DNA from: Terriglobia bacterium
Lineage (GTDB): Bacteria > Acidobacteriota > Terriglobia > Bryobacterales > UBA6623
DNA length: 64,000 bases
Direction: 5' to 3'
Assembly: GCA_009841225.1 (NCBI GenBank)
Contig: VXMF01000056.1
Location: 51,125-115,124, forward strand
The translations under genes were made by a program, and so were the position numbers. A model generated the notes under the pieces. The model was not told the DNA's origin. It did no database searches and worked only from the letters and a program-made list of their open reading frames with translations. Positions 49,005 through 59,200 of this stretch are shown piece by piece (position 1 is the first letter of the stretch; every line of letters begins with the position of its first letter).

Positions 49005-49236
49005 TCGTCCCGCCAGATCGCTGCTTGTCAGCGTCGAGCAGCGCGTCCTCGTGGTAGGTACAGCCGCACATCGGTCGGCCGTGTTGAACCTCCGCGACGA
49101 GCCCGATTGGAACGACTGAGCCTCCTCCGTCCTCCGGAGCAGCGGAGTCACACTGATTGCTCAGAACCTAAGCTCTATTGCGCCATGTGCCTGGTCCTGA
49201 ACGCAGACATCGACGAATTGATCGGGCCAGAGCGCT

Positions 49237-49572
49237 TCAGCCGCTGAGCGATGCGACAGCCTCGTCCCTGGTCTTATGGATCGAAACGACTTCGTCAACA
49301 CCGATCGCGAACAACTTACGGACATGCGGTTCAATCTCACACAAGCAGAACCCTACGGCCCGCTCTTCGAGATTCTTGGCGGTCAGGAGAATCGCGCGCA
49401 GTCCGGCACTGCTGATGTACTTCAGCAGCTCGAAGTCAACCACCAACGCACGGTCACCCTCTTGGACGATGTCGCAGAGCGCACACTCGAATGCAAGGGC
49501 GTTGCTTCCATCTACGCGGGCGCAGCTGGTAACGATCACTACGCCGTGCGTTCGCTCGAAGTTCAACTTCAT
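49237..49572 (-). CDS. STAS-domain anti-anti-sigma factor
   Basis: 'RALVVDFELLKYISSAGLRAILLTAKNL' STAS phosphosite pattern. Confidence 0.9.
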   Translation of the reverse strand: MKLNFERTHGVVIVTSCARVDGSNALAFECALCDIVQEGDRALVVDFELLKYISSAGLRAILLTAKNLEERAVGFCLCEIEPHVRKLFAIGVDEVVSIHKTRDEAVASLSG

Positions 49573-49863
49573 GCCAAGTGTCCTAGTAGTCTCTTTTCTC
49601 ATGCATTAGACAGATCCATACTGGCTTCTGCATCAACAGTGTGTCGTAAGCATATCATCCAAACAGACCATTGCGTGACTGCTGCCGTCAAATCGCGCGT
49701 GGACCAGCGGCAGCGCTGCCCCGCTGCCATGCCAGGGAGGCCGGGGGATACCTAGGCTACGCCCGGGCTCTAGGTCTGCAACGTCGGAACGTGAGTCGAT
49801 TGGCCGGGCAGCGCGTGCGGGGCAGCTACCACCGTAGACCGCGAACAATCGGCGCTTGGTCTC

Positions 49864-49879
49864 ATAGCATACATGCTAT
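49864..49879. promoter_or_regulatory. Inverted repeat ATAGCAT-AC-ATGCTAT, candidate TA autoregulatory operator
   Basis: Perfect 7-bp arms, about 11 bp upstream of the 49891 ATG and overlapping a TATACT-like -10. Confidence 0.65.
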
Positions 49880-49890
49880 ATACTTGCGGT

Positions 49891-50217
49891 ATGGTCTGGC
49901 GTGTTGAGACGCTGAACGACGCGGTGGACAGGGAGTTCGACGCGCTGCCCGCGGACATCCGGGCGCGGTTTGCGCGCACTTGCCAGTTGATTGCCACGGT
50001 TGGCTTGGAGCAAATGGGTACACCACATGTCAGGCACGTGACCGGTCCGCTGTGGGAAATGCGCCTCGCGGGTCGGGATGGGATTGCCCGGGCGCTCTAT
50101 GTCGCCGCAGCGGAGCGGCGGGTCGTTGTGGTCCGCGTGTTCGTGAAGAAGACCCGTCGCACGCCAAGCCGGGAGATTGAGACGGCGCTGCGGCGCGCGA
50201 GGGAGGTATTGCGATGA
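49891..50217 (+). CDS. RelE/HigB-like (phage Gp49-like) toxin
   Basis: 'DREFDALPADIRARFARTCQLI...VRHVTGPLWEMRLAGRDGIARALYVAAAERRVVVVRVFVKKTRRTP'. Confidence 0.9.
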   Translation: MVWRVETLNDAVDREFDALPADIRARFARTCQLIATVGLEQMGTPHVRHVTGPLWEMRLAGRDGIARALYVAAAERRVVVVRVFVKKTRRTPSREIETALRRAREVLR

Positions 50218-50492
50218 CAAAGGTTGCTGAACTGCACGAGCGGTGGAGCCGGGACGCTGACTATCGCGAGGCGTATGAGCGGCTAGGACCGGAATTCGAG
50301 GTGGCGCGTGCACTGATCGAGGCGCGGACGCGCGCGGGGTTCACCCAGGCGGAGTTGGCGGTTCGGATGGAGACGACACAGTCGGCGGTGGCGCGGATGG
50401 AGAGCGGACGGGTGCCGCCGTCGATGCGGACGCTGGCGAAGTTCGCGCGAGCGACGGGTACTCGTTTGCGAATCAGCTTCGAGCAGGGGTGA
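50214..50492 (+). CDS. XRE-family HTH antitoxin
   Basis: 'EARTRAGFTQAELAVRMETTQSAVARMESGRVPPSMRTLAKFARATG'; ATGA overlap with toxin. Confidence 0.9.
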   Translation: MTKVAELHERWSRDADYREAYERLGPEFEVARALIEARTRAGFTQAELAVRMETTQSAVARMESGRVPPSMRTLAKFARATGTRLRISFEQG

Positions 50493-50648
50493 GGCGGACT
50501 TGAGGCAGGAGGACAGAAGCCTGCAGCGCTCGGAAATGCGGCGTGTACCGCGGTTTATCTGACAGTCGCTGTACCGCGACGCTCGCGGACCCGCTACCCC
50601 CTGCCCCCGCCCCGTCTCGTCCAAGCGATGCTCCGAGCCACGAGCAAC

Positions 50649-50900
50649 TCACTCTAGGCGGAATTCTCGCTCGATCTCCTCATGCGGGATCCCCTTGCCG
50701 CCGTTCTGCCTGAGCCATTCTTCGGCCTCCGCGACCAACCGCGCTTCTTCCTCGGTTTCCGGCTCGTCAGATTCCGGGGCGTTGCGGCAGGCAGCAGCAA
50801 GAGGGCTCGGGTAAGTTGCTAGGAATTTCTTCAAGCCCGCGACTTGCCTGTCAGTCATCCGATCGATCTCTTCGTGAACTTCCGTGCGAATGTCAGACAT
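50649..50900 (-). CDS. Small acidic antitoxin-like protein
   Basis: 'MSDIRTEVHEEIDRMTDRQVAGLKKFL...EEARLVAEAEEWLRQNGGKGIPHEEIEREFRLE'; antitoxin-like composition and C-terminus. Confidence 0.45.
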   Translation of the reverse strand: MSDIRTEVHEEIDRMTDRQVAGLKKFLATYPSPLAAACRNAPESDEPETEEEARLVAEAEEWLRQNGGKGIPHEEIEREFRLE

Positions 50901-51192
50901 TTCGATTTCTCCCGCGTCCTTCGTTATAGGCCCGCGTCGAGCGGCTGTCCCAATACCGGTATGAGCCGCGCACCCACCAATACGTTCGGATCGTAACAGA
51001 ACACCGCCCCGCACTCCTCCTTGACGAATGCAACGCACTTCTGCCGATCAGTTGCGACTAAGGTCGGTTGTGATCGTCCGTTAGTATCCAAGTTGGTCGC
51101 ACCATCGAACAAGTCCATCGATTGGGACGACGAGGTTGCGGACCGCCTTGATCAACAACCAGGTGGCGCAGCTTCAGTCAAAGTACTGCGCG

Positions 51193-52926
51193 TCAGCGTC
51201 GCTCGTAAGCGTGGAACACGTATTGCTGCACCATCCGCTGCGTGTTGAAGAAAGAGCCGTTCAGCGAGATCGCCCCGCGCATCACGGCTGCGTAGGCGTT
51301 GCGTTGTTCGTAATACAGCGGGAGCACAACCCGCTCGAGTTTGTCGTAGAGGGCGTGCGCGACACTCACCCGATCATCGAGCGCGCCTCGGTAGTTCGCC
51401 GCCGACCAGCCGGTCACTCCTTCGACATGGCCTTCGAGCCACCAGCCGTCCAGCACGCTCAGGCTCGGCACGCCGTTCAGGGCCGCCTTCATGCCGCTGG
51501 TCCCGGACGCTTCGCGGGTCTTCTCCGGCGAGTTCAACCATAGGTCCGACCCGCTGGTAAGGATCCGGCCCAAGTCCATCTCGTAGTTCTGCAAGTAGAC
51601 GATCTTGACCAGTCCCTCCAAGGCGCGAGCCGCTTCGTGGACATCCTGGATTGTTCCCTTGCCGCCTTGGTCGCGCGGGTGCGCCTTGCCTCCGAACACC
51701 AGCTGGAACCGCCCGACATGCCGGGCGATCCAGCGCAGCCGGTCCAGGTTCTGAAACAGCAAGTCGCCGCGCTTGTAAGGCGTCGCCCGCCGAGCGAAGC
51801 CAATCGTGAACGTCTCCTCGTCCAGTACTTCGCCTGTGCGGTCGCGCACGGTCCGGATCAGCGCTAGCTTCGACTTATGGTGCGCCGCGAGGATCTCGTC
51901 GGCGGATATGTCGCTGGCGTAGCGCAAGTAGACGCTGTCCCGGCGCCACTCTGGGATGTGGCGGTCGAAGAGATCGCTCATCGCCGGGGCCGCCCAGGTG
52001 ACCGGGTGGATTCCGTTGGTCACGCCGTGGACGCGGTAGCCGGGAAACATCTCCTGCGAGACCGCTTGATGGATCTTCGCGACGCCGTTGGCGTAGCGCG
52101 AGCACTCGAAGGCGAGCTTCGTCATGTTGAGCACGTCGCCCTCGAGCAGGCGGGCGGCTGCCAGCAGGTCTGTTCTGGGCGCGCCAAGGACCTTTTCCAC
52201 CAGCGACCGGTGAAAGCGATCGTGTCCGGCCGGGACCGGTGTGTGCGTGGTAAACACGCACCTGTCCCGGATCGTCGCCAAATCCGCTTTCGTGGGGCGC
52301 TTGCCGCGCCGGGACTCAATCTGGTCCTCCAGCAGCGACAGGCCCAGCAGGGACGAGTGCCCCTCGTTCATGTGGTAGACCTCGATGCCGCCATGGCCTA
52401 GAGCGGTCAGGATCCTCTGGCCTGCTATGCCGAGGATCGCCTCTTGGCAGAGTCGGTAGCGGTCATCGCCGCCGTAGAGATAGTGCGTCAGCGCGCGATC
52501 CGCGTCGCAATTCTCTTCAAGATCGCTGTCCAGCAGGAACACCGGGACGCTGTGGCCGGTGGCGCCGGCGATGCTGAAGCGCCAGCAGCCCACGGTGACG
52601 TCGCGGCCCTCGATCTCGATGCAGACCTTGGCATCCATGCGGTCCAGCACGCCGTCCGGCGTCCACTCGACAGGGTGTTCTGCCTGCTGCCCCGCAATGC
52701 TGATGGACTGGCGGAAGTAGCCCTTGCGGTACAGCAGCGTCACCCCGATCATCGGGACGCCCAGGTCGGCCGCCGAACGAAGGGTGTCCCCGGCGAGCAC
52801 GCCCAGGCCGCCCGAATACGTCGGGATGGCCGAGTCCAGCCCGATCTCCATGGAGAAGTAAGCCACGCCCGCCAAGCTGCTGCCCGGCCCTGTTGCCGAG
52901 AGCGAGTTGGTCGGTGTTGCCGTCAT
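51193..52926 (-). CDS. glgP: Alpha-glucan (glycogen) phosphorylase, short form
   Basis: 'YFSMEIGLDSAIPTYSGGLGVLAGDTLRSAADLG' and 'EASGTSGMKAALNGVPSLSVLDGWW'. Confidence 0.92.
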   Translation of the reverse strand: MTATPTNSLSATGPGSSLAGVAYFSMEIGLDSAIPTYSGGLGVLAGDTLRSAADLGVPMIGVTLLYRKGYFRQSISIAGQQAEHPVEWTPDGVLDRMDAKVCIEIEGRDVTVGCWRFSIAGATGHSVPVFLLDSDLEENCDADRALTHYLYGGDDRYRLCQEAILGIAGQRILTALGHGGIEVYHMNEGHSSLLGLSLLEDQIESRRGKRPTKADLATIRDRCVFTTHTPVPAGHDRFHRSLVEKVLGAPRTDLLAAARLLEGDVLNMTKLAFECSRYANGVAKIHQAVSQEMFPGYRVHGVTNGIHPVTWAAPAMSDLFDRHIPEWRRDSVYLRYASDISADEILAAHHKSKLALIRTVRDRTGEVLDEETFTIGFARRATPYKRGDLLFQNLDRLRWIARHVGRFQLVFGGKAHPRDQGGKGTIQDVHEAARALEGLVKIVYLQNYEMDLGRILTSGSDLWLNSPEKTREASGTSGMKAALNGVPSLSVLDGWWLEGHVEGVTGWSAANYRGALDDRVSVAHALYDKLERVVLPLYYEQRNAYAAVMRGAISLNGSFFNTQRMVQQYVFHAYERR

Positions 52927-52930
52927 GGTG

Positions 52931-54733
52931 TCAAGCGCTGGCGGTGCGGGCGGACGCGCGCGACAGAGTCAGCCTAGTTGCCCTGCCAGATGCTGGAATG
53001 CGCACTCCGTACAGCCGAGCGTAGCGGTTGAGCGTTGCTGTCCAGTTGTACTTCTCGCGGACTTCTCGGTCCGCCGCCTGCTGCATCCGCCGCAAGGCGT
53101 CTGGATTTGCAGCCAAATCTAGCGCGCGGCGCATGGCACTCGCCAAGCCGCGCAGGTTCTCGCGATCAGTGGTGGCGAAGTAGCCGAGGCCAGTCACGCC
53201 ATCGATGACCTTGGACAGGCCTCCGACTTGGTTGACGATCGGCAGGTTTCCGTTCAACTGGGCGATCATGTCGATCAGCCCGCACGGCTCGTAGCGGGAC
53301 GGGACGAGCAGGAAGTCCCCGGCTGCGTAGATCCTGGCCGCCAGACTGTCGCTAAACCCCTTGATCACTGCCACCCGGCCGGGAAACTGCTCTGCCAGAC
53401 GCAGCAGGCCGGAGAACACGAACGGCTGGTTGCCCTCACCCAACACGCACAGGCCGGCCTCGGCGTTCGTGCTGAGCACTTCCTGGGCGGCGCGCACGGC
53501 GATGTCCACGCCCTTTTGGTCAGTCCAGCGGCCCACGAATGTGAACAGGCAGCCGCTGTCAGCCAGACCCCGCAAGCTGCCGTGGCGGTCCGCCGCGCGC
53601 ACGCCCCAAGTGGGGTCCAGCTCGCGCTTGGAGAGCCGCTTCGCGAAGCGCTTGCGGAAGGCTGGCTTCCAACCGAAGCCGCCGGCATCCGAGAGACGCA
53701 TGCCCACTTGCCTACGGATCGCTTCCGGGCCCTTGAGCGCGGCCGAGACGCCGTTAACGATGCCTTCGAGTGGGATCGAATTCTGTGCCAGGAACTCCGA
53801 GAAGCCGCGCAGGTCGGCATCACCGCCCGAGGTGTGCAAGTGTGCCCCTTGGACTTCCCAGGCATAGCCGTCGCTGACCGTAGTGAGGTGGTCGGCGTAC
53901 AACGCAGCCGCTGCGAACGGATCGAATTCCCCCTCGATCGCGCACTGCGACACTGCCGCTAGGGGCAGGCCGCTCGCTGCCGCCACGAACCCCAGATCGG
54001 CGCAGCGCTGCCGATAGGAAACGCCGCAATTGTGGGCTGTCACCACGAAGCGGCTGTCCGCGCACGGCGAGGGCGGCTCGGCCAGCTTGGCCATCATCGG
54101 CAGCATGGCGGTGTGGGCATCGTGGCAATGGACGATGACAGGTCGGCGCTGCCTCTCGATCCAAGCCAAGGCGGCCTTCTGAAGCAGCACGTTCATTGCG
54201 AAATAGTCGAAGTGTCCGCTGCCCTCTTCGAGAGGGAAGTCCTTGGGCGGGAGCTCCGCGCCGCAAACCATCCGGTCGGCTGGCGAGGCCTCTAGGATCG
54301 CCTTCACTTCGCCGGCGGTATAGGTGTACGGCCGCTGCTTGCCCACGAAGCGGTCAGCGACCACTTGCGCCACTTGTAGGCGCACTGGTCCGGAAAACTG
54401 GATCGTCTCGATCGCCGCCGGTTCGGTTCGGTGCGGCTTGTCCGAGTAGGCCATCGGGATGTCGTACGCCGCGGGATCCAGATAGCGCACCTCGTGATCT
54501 TCCCAAGGCAACATCGCGGAGATGCGCTCGGCCAGCGCCCTTTGACGCTCGCGGCTGTAACGGCCGTAGTGCGGCACAAAGATGGTGGAATGAAGCCCCT
54601 GCTTGACACACTCCAGTGCCAGCTGCAGGACCACGTCGCCGACGCCACCGGCAGCGACAATTTCGGCGCACTCCCGCGCGACGTGGACGACGTGCGGCGC
54701 TTTGGTGCGCAAGGATGTCCTAGTGTTCTGCAT
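52931..54733 (-). CDS. glgA: Glycogen synthase, GT5
   Basis: 'VHVARECAEIVAAGGVGDVV', 'VPSRYEPCGLIDMIAQLNGNLPIVNQVGGLSKVI'. Confidence 0.9.
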   Translation of the reverse strand: MQNTRTSLRTKAPHVVHVARECAEIVAAGGVGDVVLQLALECVKQGLHSTIFVPHYGRYSRERQRALAERISAMLPWEDHEVRYLDPAAYDIPMAYSDKPHRTEPAAIETIQFSGPVRLQVAQVVADRFVGKQRPYTYTAGEVKAILEASPADRMVCGAELPPKDFPLEEGSGHFDYFAMNVLLQKAALAWIERQRRPVIVHCHDAHTAMLPMMAKLAEPPSPCADSRFVVTAHNCGVSYRQRCADLGFVAAASGLPLAAVSQCAIEGEFDPFAAAALYADHLTTVSDGYAWEVQGAHLHTSGGDADLRGFSEFLAQNSIPLEGIVNGVSAALKGPEAIRRQVGMRLSDAGGFGWKPAFRKRFAKRLSKRELDPTWGVRAADRHGSLRGLADSGCLFTFVGRWTDQKGVDIAVRAAQEVLSTNAEAGLCVLGEGNQPFVFSGLLRLAEQFPGRVAVIKGFSDSLAARIYAAGDFLLVPSRYEPCGLIDMIAQLNGNLPIVNQVGGLSKVIDGVTGLGYFATTDRENLRGLASAMRRALDLAANPDALRRMQQAADREVREKYNWTATLNRYARLYGVRIPASGRATRLTLSRASARTASA

Positions 54734-55068
54734 GACTTCAGACCTACCTACCGAACCGCGGGCCGTAGGCGGCAGCTGACCTTACCCGACCGACAGTGCA
54801 AACGCTACGCAACGCCACGATTCCCCCAATGATCCAGACGGCGGCTTGCGTGCGTGAACTCGAAGTTAGAGAGACCACCACCCTCCCGAGCCAACGCGAA
54901 CGGAGCGGCCTCTTCGACTATATTATCGGTATCGGCGGCGGCCGTCAAACCTGCCGCCCGAGAACGCTCTCGGTCGCGCGCAGGGGTGGTCTGGATGGCC
55001 TGAGGTCGTGGATTCCGGGCGCGGCCCGCATGGCTGGACCGCCTTGTCCCAGCGCTGCTAGCAAGAAC

Positions 55069-57159
55069 ATGGGCAGAGCCGAATCTCGGGGGACGCCGCA
55101 CCCTCTCGGAGCGAGCCTGTTCCCCGATGGCGCGAATTTCGCGCTGTTTTCTGAACACGCTGAAGCGGTCGAGCTGTGCCTCTTCGATTCGCCCCGCGAG
55201 CGGCGCCCGACCGAGGTGCTGTCGCTGGCGTCGCGTACGGGCCGGGTCTTCCACGCGCGTTTCGGCGGGATCAGGACGGGCCAGATCTACGGCTATCGCG
55301 TGCGCGGACCGTGGGACCCCGACGCCGGCCACCGATTCGATCCGTGCAAGGTCGTGTTGGATCCGTATGCCCGCGCAATCGCACGCCCTCCGAAGTGGGG
55401 GCCGGAGGTCTATTCCTACAGGTCCGACACCTATCCCAATCCAGCTGCGCTGGATCAAGCCGGGAGCTACCTCCACAGTGGCGATTGCTCCCCACTGGGC
55501 ATCGTGGTCGACACGGCCCCTCCATTCAGCGCGGCGAGCCGCCCTGGCACGAGCTGGCGTGACACGCTGATTTACGAGTTGCACGTCCGAGGGTTTACGA
55601 GACTCCACCCGGAAGTGGATCCGGGCTTGCGAGGCACCTATGCAGGCTTGGCATCCGAGCCCGTCTTGGAACACCTGCGCAGCCTGGGCGTTTCAGCCGT
55701 CGAACTGCTGCCCGTGCAGCACTTTGTCGATGACCACCGACTGACCAAGCTCGGGCTGTCCAACTACTGGGGCTACCAGCCGCTGGGCTACTTCGCACCC
55801 GAACCGCGCTACGCCGCGGCCACCGGCGCGGCGGTCGCGCAGGAATTCCGCGACATGGTGGTGCGCTTCCATCAAGCGGGCATCGAGGTCATCCTCGACG
55901 TGGTCTACAACCACACGGCGGAGCAAGGCCACGATGGCCCCACACTGTCGTTTCGCGGCATCGACAACGCCAGCTACTACCGCTTGGAGCCCGGCGACAG
56001 GCGCCGCTACGTGGACTACACCGGCTGCGGCAACACACTCAACGCCCAGCATCCGGCCGTCGTGCGCCTCGTCATGGACAGCCTGCGGTACTGGGTCGAA
56101 GCAATGGGCGTGGACGGTTTTCGGTTCGACCTTGCCACCGTCATCGGGCGTACCGAGCGCGGCTTTGACCGCCGGGCGCCCCTTCTCGCCGCGATCAGCC
56201 AAGATCCGATCCTCCGCTCTGTCAAACTCATCGCCGAGCCGTGGGATGTCAACTCCCACGACAGCATGCAACTCGGCAACTACCCCTTCGATTGGGCAGA
56301 GTGGAACCTGCGCTTCCGCGACGAGACGCGGTGTTTCTGGCGCGGTGATGCCCACATGGCGCCGCGGTTGGCCTCCCGCCTCGCCGGCAGCAGCGATGTC
56401 TTCGGGCTCCGTCGACGTTCGCCCCAGGCCAGCGTCAATTTCGTAGCGTCCCACGATGGCTTCACGTTGGCCGACCTCGTCACCTACACGCGCAAGCGTA
56501 ACTCCGCCAACGGGGAGGGCAACCGTGACGGCGAGTCGAACAGCCACAGTTGGAACTGCGGCGCAGAGGGCCCGACGCAAGACGGGCAAGTACTGGCCGT
56601 GCGTGAGCGGCAGCAGCGCAATCTGCTCGCAACCCTGCTGCTGTCGCAGGGTGTGCCGATGCTCGCGGCCGGCGACGAGTTCGGACGCACGCAGCGGGGA
56701 AACAACAACGCCTACTGCCAGGACAATCAGATCAGCTGGGTCGACTGGGCCCAGGCGGAAGGCAGTACGCTCCTGGAATTCGCGCGGCGTTTGGTCCAGA
56801 TCCGTCGCAACGAACCAGCCCTGCGGCGTGAGCGCTTCTTCGAAGGGCGCATGGATCCTGAAACCGGGCTCAAGGATGTCACCTGGCTTCATCCGAGCGG
56901 TGAAGAGATCGCTGCCGGGGACTGGAGCCGCGACAGCCTGCAGTGCTTCGGCGCACTCGTTGCCGCCGCTGGCGGCGCTGCGTTGCTGCTGCTGTTCAAC
57001 GGATCGGAGCACCGGTGCGTATTCCGCCTGCCGGAGATGGCCGGCTGGAAGGTCGAGCTCGATACGGCGCAGGACAGCTGTGCACCAACCGACTTGGACG
57101 GCCGCGAATACCAATTGACCGATCGCAGCTTCGCGCTGCTGAGGGCGGAAGGTGGTTGA
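55069..57159 (+). CDS. glgX: Glycogen debranching enzyme
   Basis: 'GLSNYWGYQPLGYFAPEPRYA', 'VILDVVYNHTAEQGHDGPTLSFRGIDNASYYRL', 'DGFRFDLATVIGR', 'NFVASHDGFTLADLVTY'. Confidence 0.95.
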   Translation: MGRAESRGTPHPLGASLFPDGANFALFSEHAEAVELCLFDSPRERRPTEVLSLASRTGRVFHARFGGIRTGQIYGYRVRGPWDPDAGHRFDPCKVVLDPYARAIARPPKWGPEVYSYRSDTYPNPAALDQAGSYLHSGDCSPLGIVVDTAPPFSAASRPGTSWRDTLIYELHVRGFTRLHPEVDPGLRGTYAGLASEPVLEHLRSLGVSAVELLPVQHFVDDHRLTKLGLSNYWGYQPLGYFAPEPRYAAATGAAVAQEFRDMVVRFHQAGIEVILDVVYNHTAEQGHDGPTLSFRGIDNASYYRLEPGDRRRYVDYTGCGNTLNAQHPAVVRLVMDSLRYWVEAMGVDGFRFDLATVIGRTERGFDRRAPLLAAISQDPILRSVKLIAEPWDVNSHDSMQLGNYPFDWAEWNLRFRDETRCFWRGDAHMAPRLASRLAGSSDVFGLRRRSPQASVNFVASHDGFTLADLVTYTRKRNSANGEGNRDGESNSHSWNCGAEGPTQDGQVLAVRERQQRNLLATLLLSQGVPMLAAGDEFGRTQRGNNNAYCQDNQISWVDWAQAEGSTLLEFARRLVQIRRNEPALRRERFFEGRMDPETGLKDVTWLHPSGEEIAAGDWSRDSLQCFGALVAAAGGAALLLLFNGSEHRCVFRLPEMAGWKVELDTAQDSCAPTDLDGREYQLTDRSFALLRAEGG

Positions 57160-59200
57160 TCCCTCGCTCCAGAGACTGGCGCGCCTCTACGGTGTCCAAG
57201 CTGGCCATCGGGACGGATTTCGCCAGGACCGATACCCCGAGCAGGAGGCGCTCCTTGCCGTGCTGCGGCATCTCGGGGCCGACGTTGTCAAGTCCGACGA
57301 CGTGCCGCGCGAGATCCGGCGCGCGGAGATCGAGCGCTGGGAGCGCATCAGCGATCCGGTAAGCGTTTCGTGGGTGGGGCAGGGGAGCCTTCCCGAGCCC
57401 GACCGCGTGTCTATCCGGCTCCGCTTGCCGATCTCTTTGGAGGCCGAGCGGCTTGATCTCTCGATCGAGAACGAATCCGGTACCCAACGCCACGTGTCGG
57501 CGGAACTGCGACGCCTGACCTGTAGGCGAAAGGCAACTGTCCATGGCCGCTCCTACTCGGTAGCCGAACTGCCGATCGGCGGCTCGCCTTTGGCGGCCGG
57601 CTATTACCGGTATCGGGTCAGCGTGGCCGGGCGCGAGGCCGCTGGCCTGCTCGTCCGCGCGCCGCGATCTTGCTTCGGCCTGAAACGGGGCTGGGGAGCG
57701 TTCGCGCCTCTGTATGCGCTGCATTCGCGGAATTCCCCCAGCGTTGGCACATTCACGGACCTGTCCCGATTGACTGCATGGGTGGGGAGCATGGGAGGCG
57801 GCTTTGTCAGCACGCTGCCACTGCTCGCCTCGTTCCTGGACGAACCGTTCGAGCCGAGCCCGTACATGCCCGTCAGCCGTTGCTTCTGGAACGAACTCTT
57901 CGTGGATCTGCTGTCCGTGCCCGAGTGGTCGCCCGAGTTTGGAGGAGTCGGCGATGCGCCCACAGGTCGGCATATCGACTATCGGATCCTGATGCGCGGC
58001 AAGCGAGCGGCTCTAGAAAAGGCGCTGGCGAGATTGAACGGGCAGCGGCAGGAATCGTTCGCCCGATTCGTGGAACGGCGTGCGGAGTTGCGCGCCTACG
58101 CTGCCTTTCGAGCCGGACTCGAGCGCGGACTTTGCGAGCCGCCGGAGTTTACGCTGGGGGATCCGGACTGCGCCTATCATGCGTTTGCCCAGTGGATCAC
58201 TGAAGAGCAACTCAACGCGTTGGCCGAGCGGGCTGCGGCACACGGTCACCAGCTGTGCCTTGACCTGCCCTTGGGCGCGCATCCGCGCGGCTTTGACAGC
58301 CACCGGTACGCGGATATCTTCCCCCACGGCATCGCCGCAGGCGCTCCACCCGACCGCTTCTTCAGCAAGGGGCAGAACTGGGGCTTCGCACCGATCAATC
58401 CTCGCTTGGCGAGGGAGCAGGGGCACGCGTACTTCATCGCGTGCATCCGCCACCACATGAGGCTTGCGGGAGTGCTCCGAGTGGATCACTTGATGGGACT
58501 GCACCGCTTGTACTGGATTCCGGAAGGCTTCGACGGGGATCAAGGAGTCTATGTCCGGTATCCCGCCGAAGAGCTATACGCCATCCTGTGCCTGGAATCG
58601 CAGCGCTCCAGCACGGCCGTCGTGGGAGAGGACCTCGGCACTGTGCCGGGATACGTAAGGCAGCGCATGGCCGACCACGGCCTGAGGCGCATGTACGTTG
58701 CGCAGTTCGAATACCGCGGACACGGGGACCCGCCCTACGACGCCCCGGCACGCCAGAGCGTGGCCTCGGTGAATACTCACGACACAGCGATGTTCGCTTC
58801 GTTCTGGACGGGCCGCGACATAGACGACCAAGTCGCCCTAGGCCTGTTGGACGATGACCACGCCGACGACGCCCGCAGGCGGCGAACACGACTCCGGCAG
58901 GCCCTTCTCAGCCACTTGCGCAAGCTTCGCTTGATCCAAGGAAGGCAGCCGTCCGCCGATACCGTGTTGCGGGCTTGCCTGACCATGCTGGGCGCGTCCG
59001 AAGCAGAGTGTGTCATCGTGACGTTAGAGGACCTTTGGGGCGAGACCGATCCGCAGAACACGCCCGGGACGGATCAGGAGCGTCCCAACTGGACGCGCAG
59101 GGCGCGGCTCTCGCTTGAACAGATCCAAGCGGACCAGGGTGTGGTGTCCGCACTGACTAGCATCGCGCGGGCCCGGCGTTCTTCCGCTCAGCAGCACTAG
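57152..59200 (+). CDS. malQ: 4-alpha-glucanotransferase
   Basis: 'LCLDLPLGAHPRGFDSHRY', 'VLRVDHLMGLHRLYWIPEG', 'VVGEDLGTVPGYVRQRMADHGLRRMYV', 'SVNTHDTAMFASFW'. Confidence 0.93.
   Translation: MVDPSLQRLARLYGVQAGHRDGFRQDRYPEQEALLAVLRHLGADVVKSDDVPREIRRAEIERWERISDPVSVSWVGQGSLPEPDRVSIRLRLPISLEAERLDLSIENESGTQRHVSAELRRLTCRRKATVHGRSYSVAELPIGGSPLAAGYYRYRVSVAGREAAGLLVRAPRSCFGLKRGWGAFAPLYALHSRNSPSVGTFTDLSRLTAWVGSMGGGFVSTLPLLASFLDEPFEPSPYMPVSRCFWNELFVDLLSVPEWSPEFGGVGDAPTGRHIDYRILMRGKRAALEKALARLNGQRQESFARFVERRAELRAYAAFRAGLERGLCEPPEFTLGDPDCAYHAFAQWITEEQLNALAERAAAHGHQLCLDLPLGAHPRGFDSHRYADIFPHGIAAGAPPDRFFSKGQNWGFAPINPRLAREQGHAYFIACIRHHMRLAGVLRVDHLMGLHRLYWIPEGFDGDQGVYVRYPAEELYAILCLESQRSSTAVVGEDLGTVPGYVRQRMADHGLRRMYVAQFEYRGHGDPPYDAPARQSVASVNTHDTAMFASFWTGRDIDDQVALGLLDDDHADDARRRRTRLRQALLSHLRKLRLIQGRQPSADTVLRACLTMLGASEAECVIVTLEDLWGETDPQNTPGTDQERPNWTRRARLSLEQIQADQGVVSALTSIARARRSSAQQH

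Noticed and set aside
55693-57114. 473-aa minus-strand ORF
   Set aside because: Antisense to glgX, whose GH13 motifs are unambiguous
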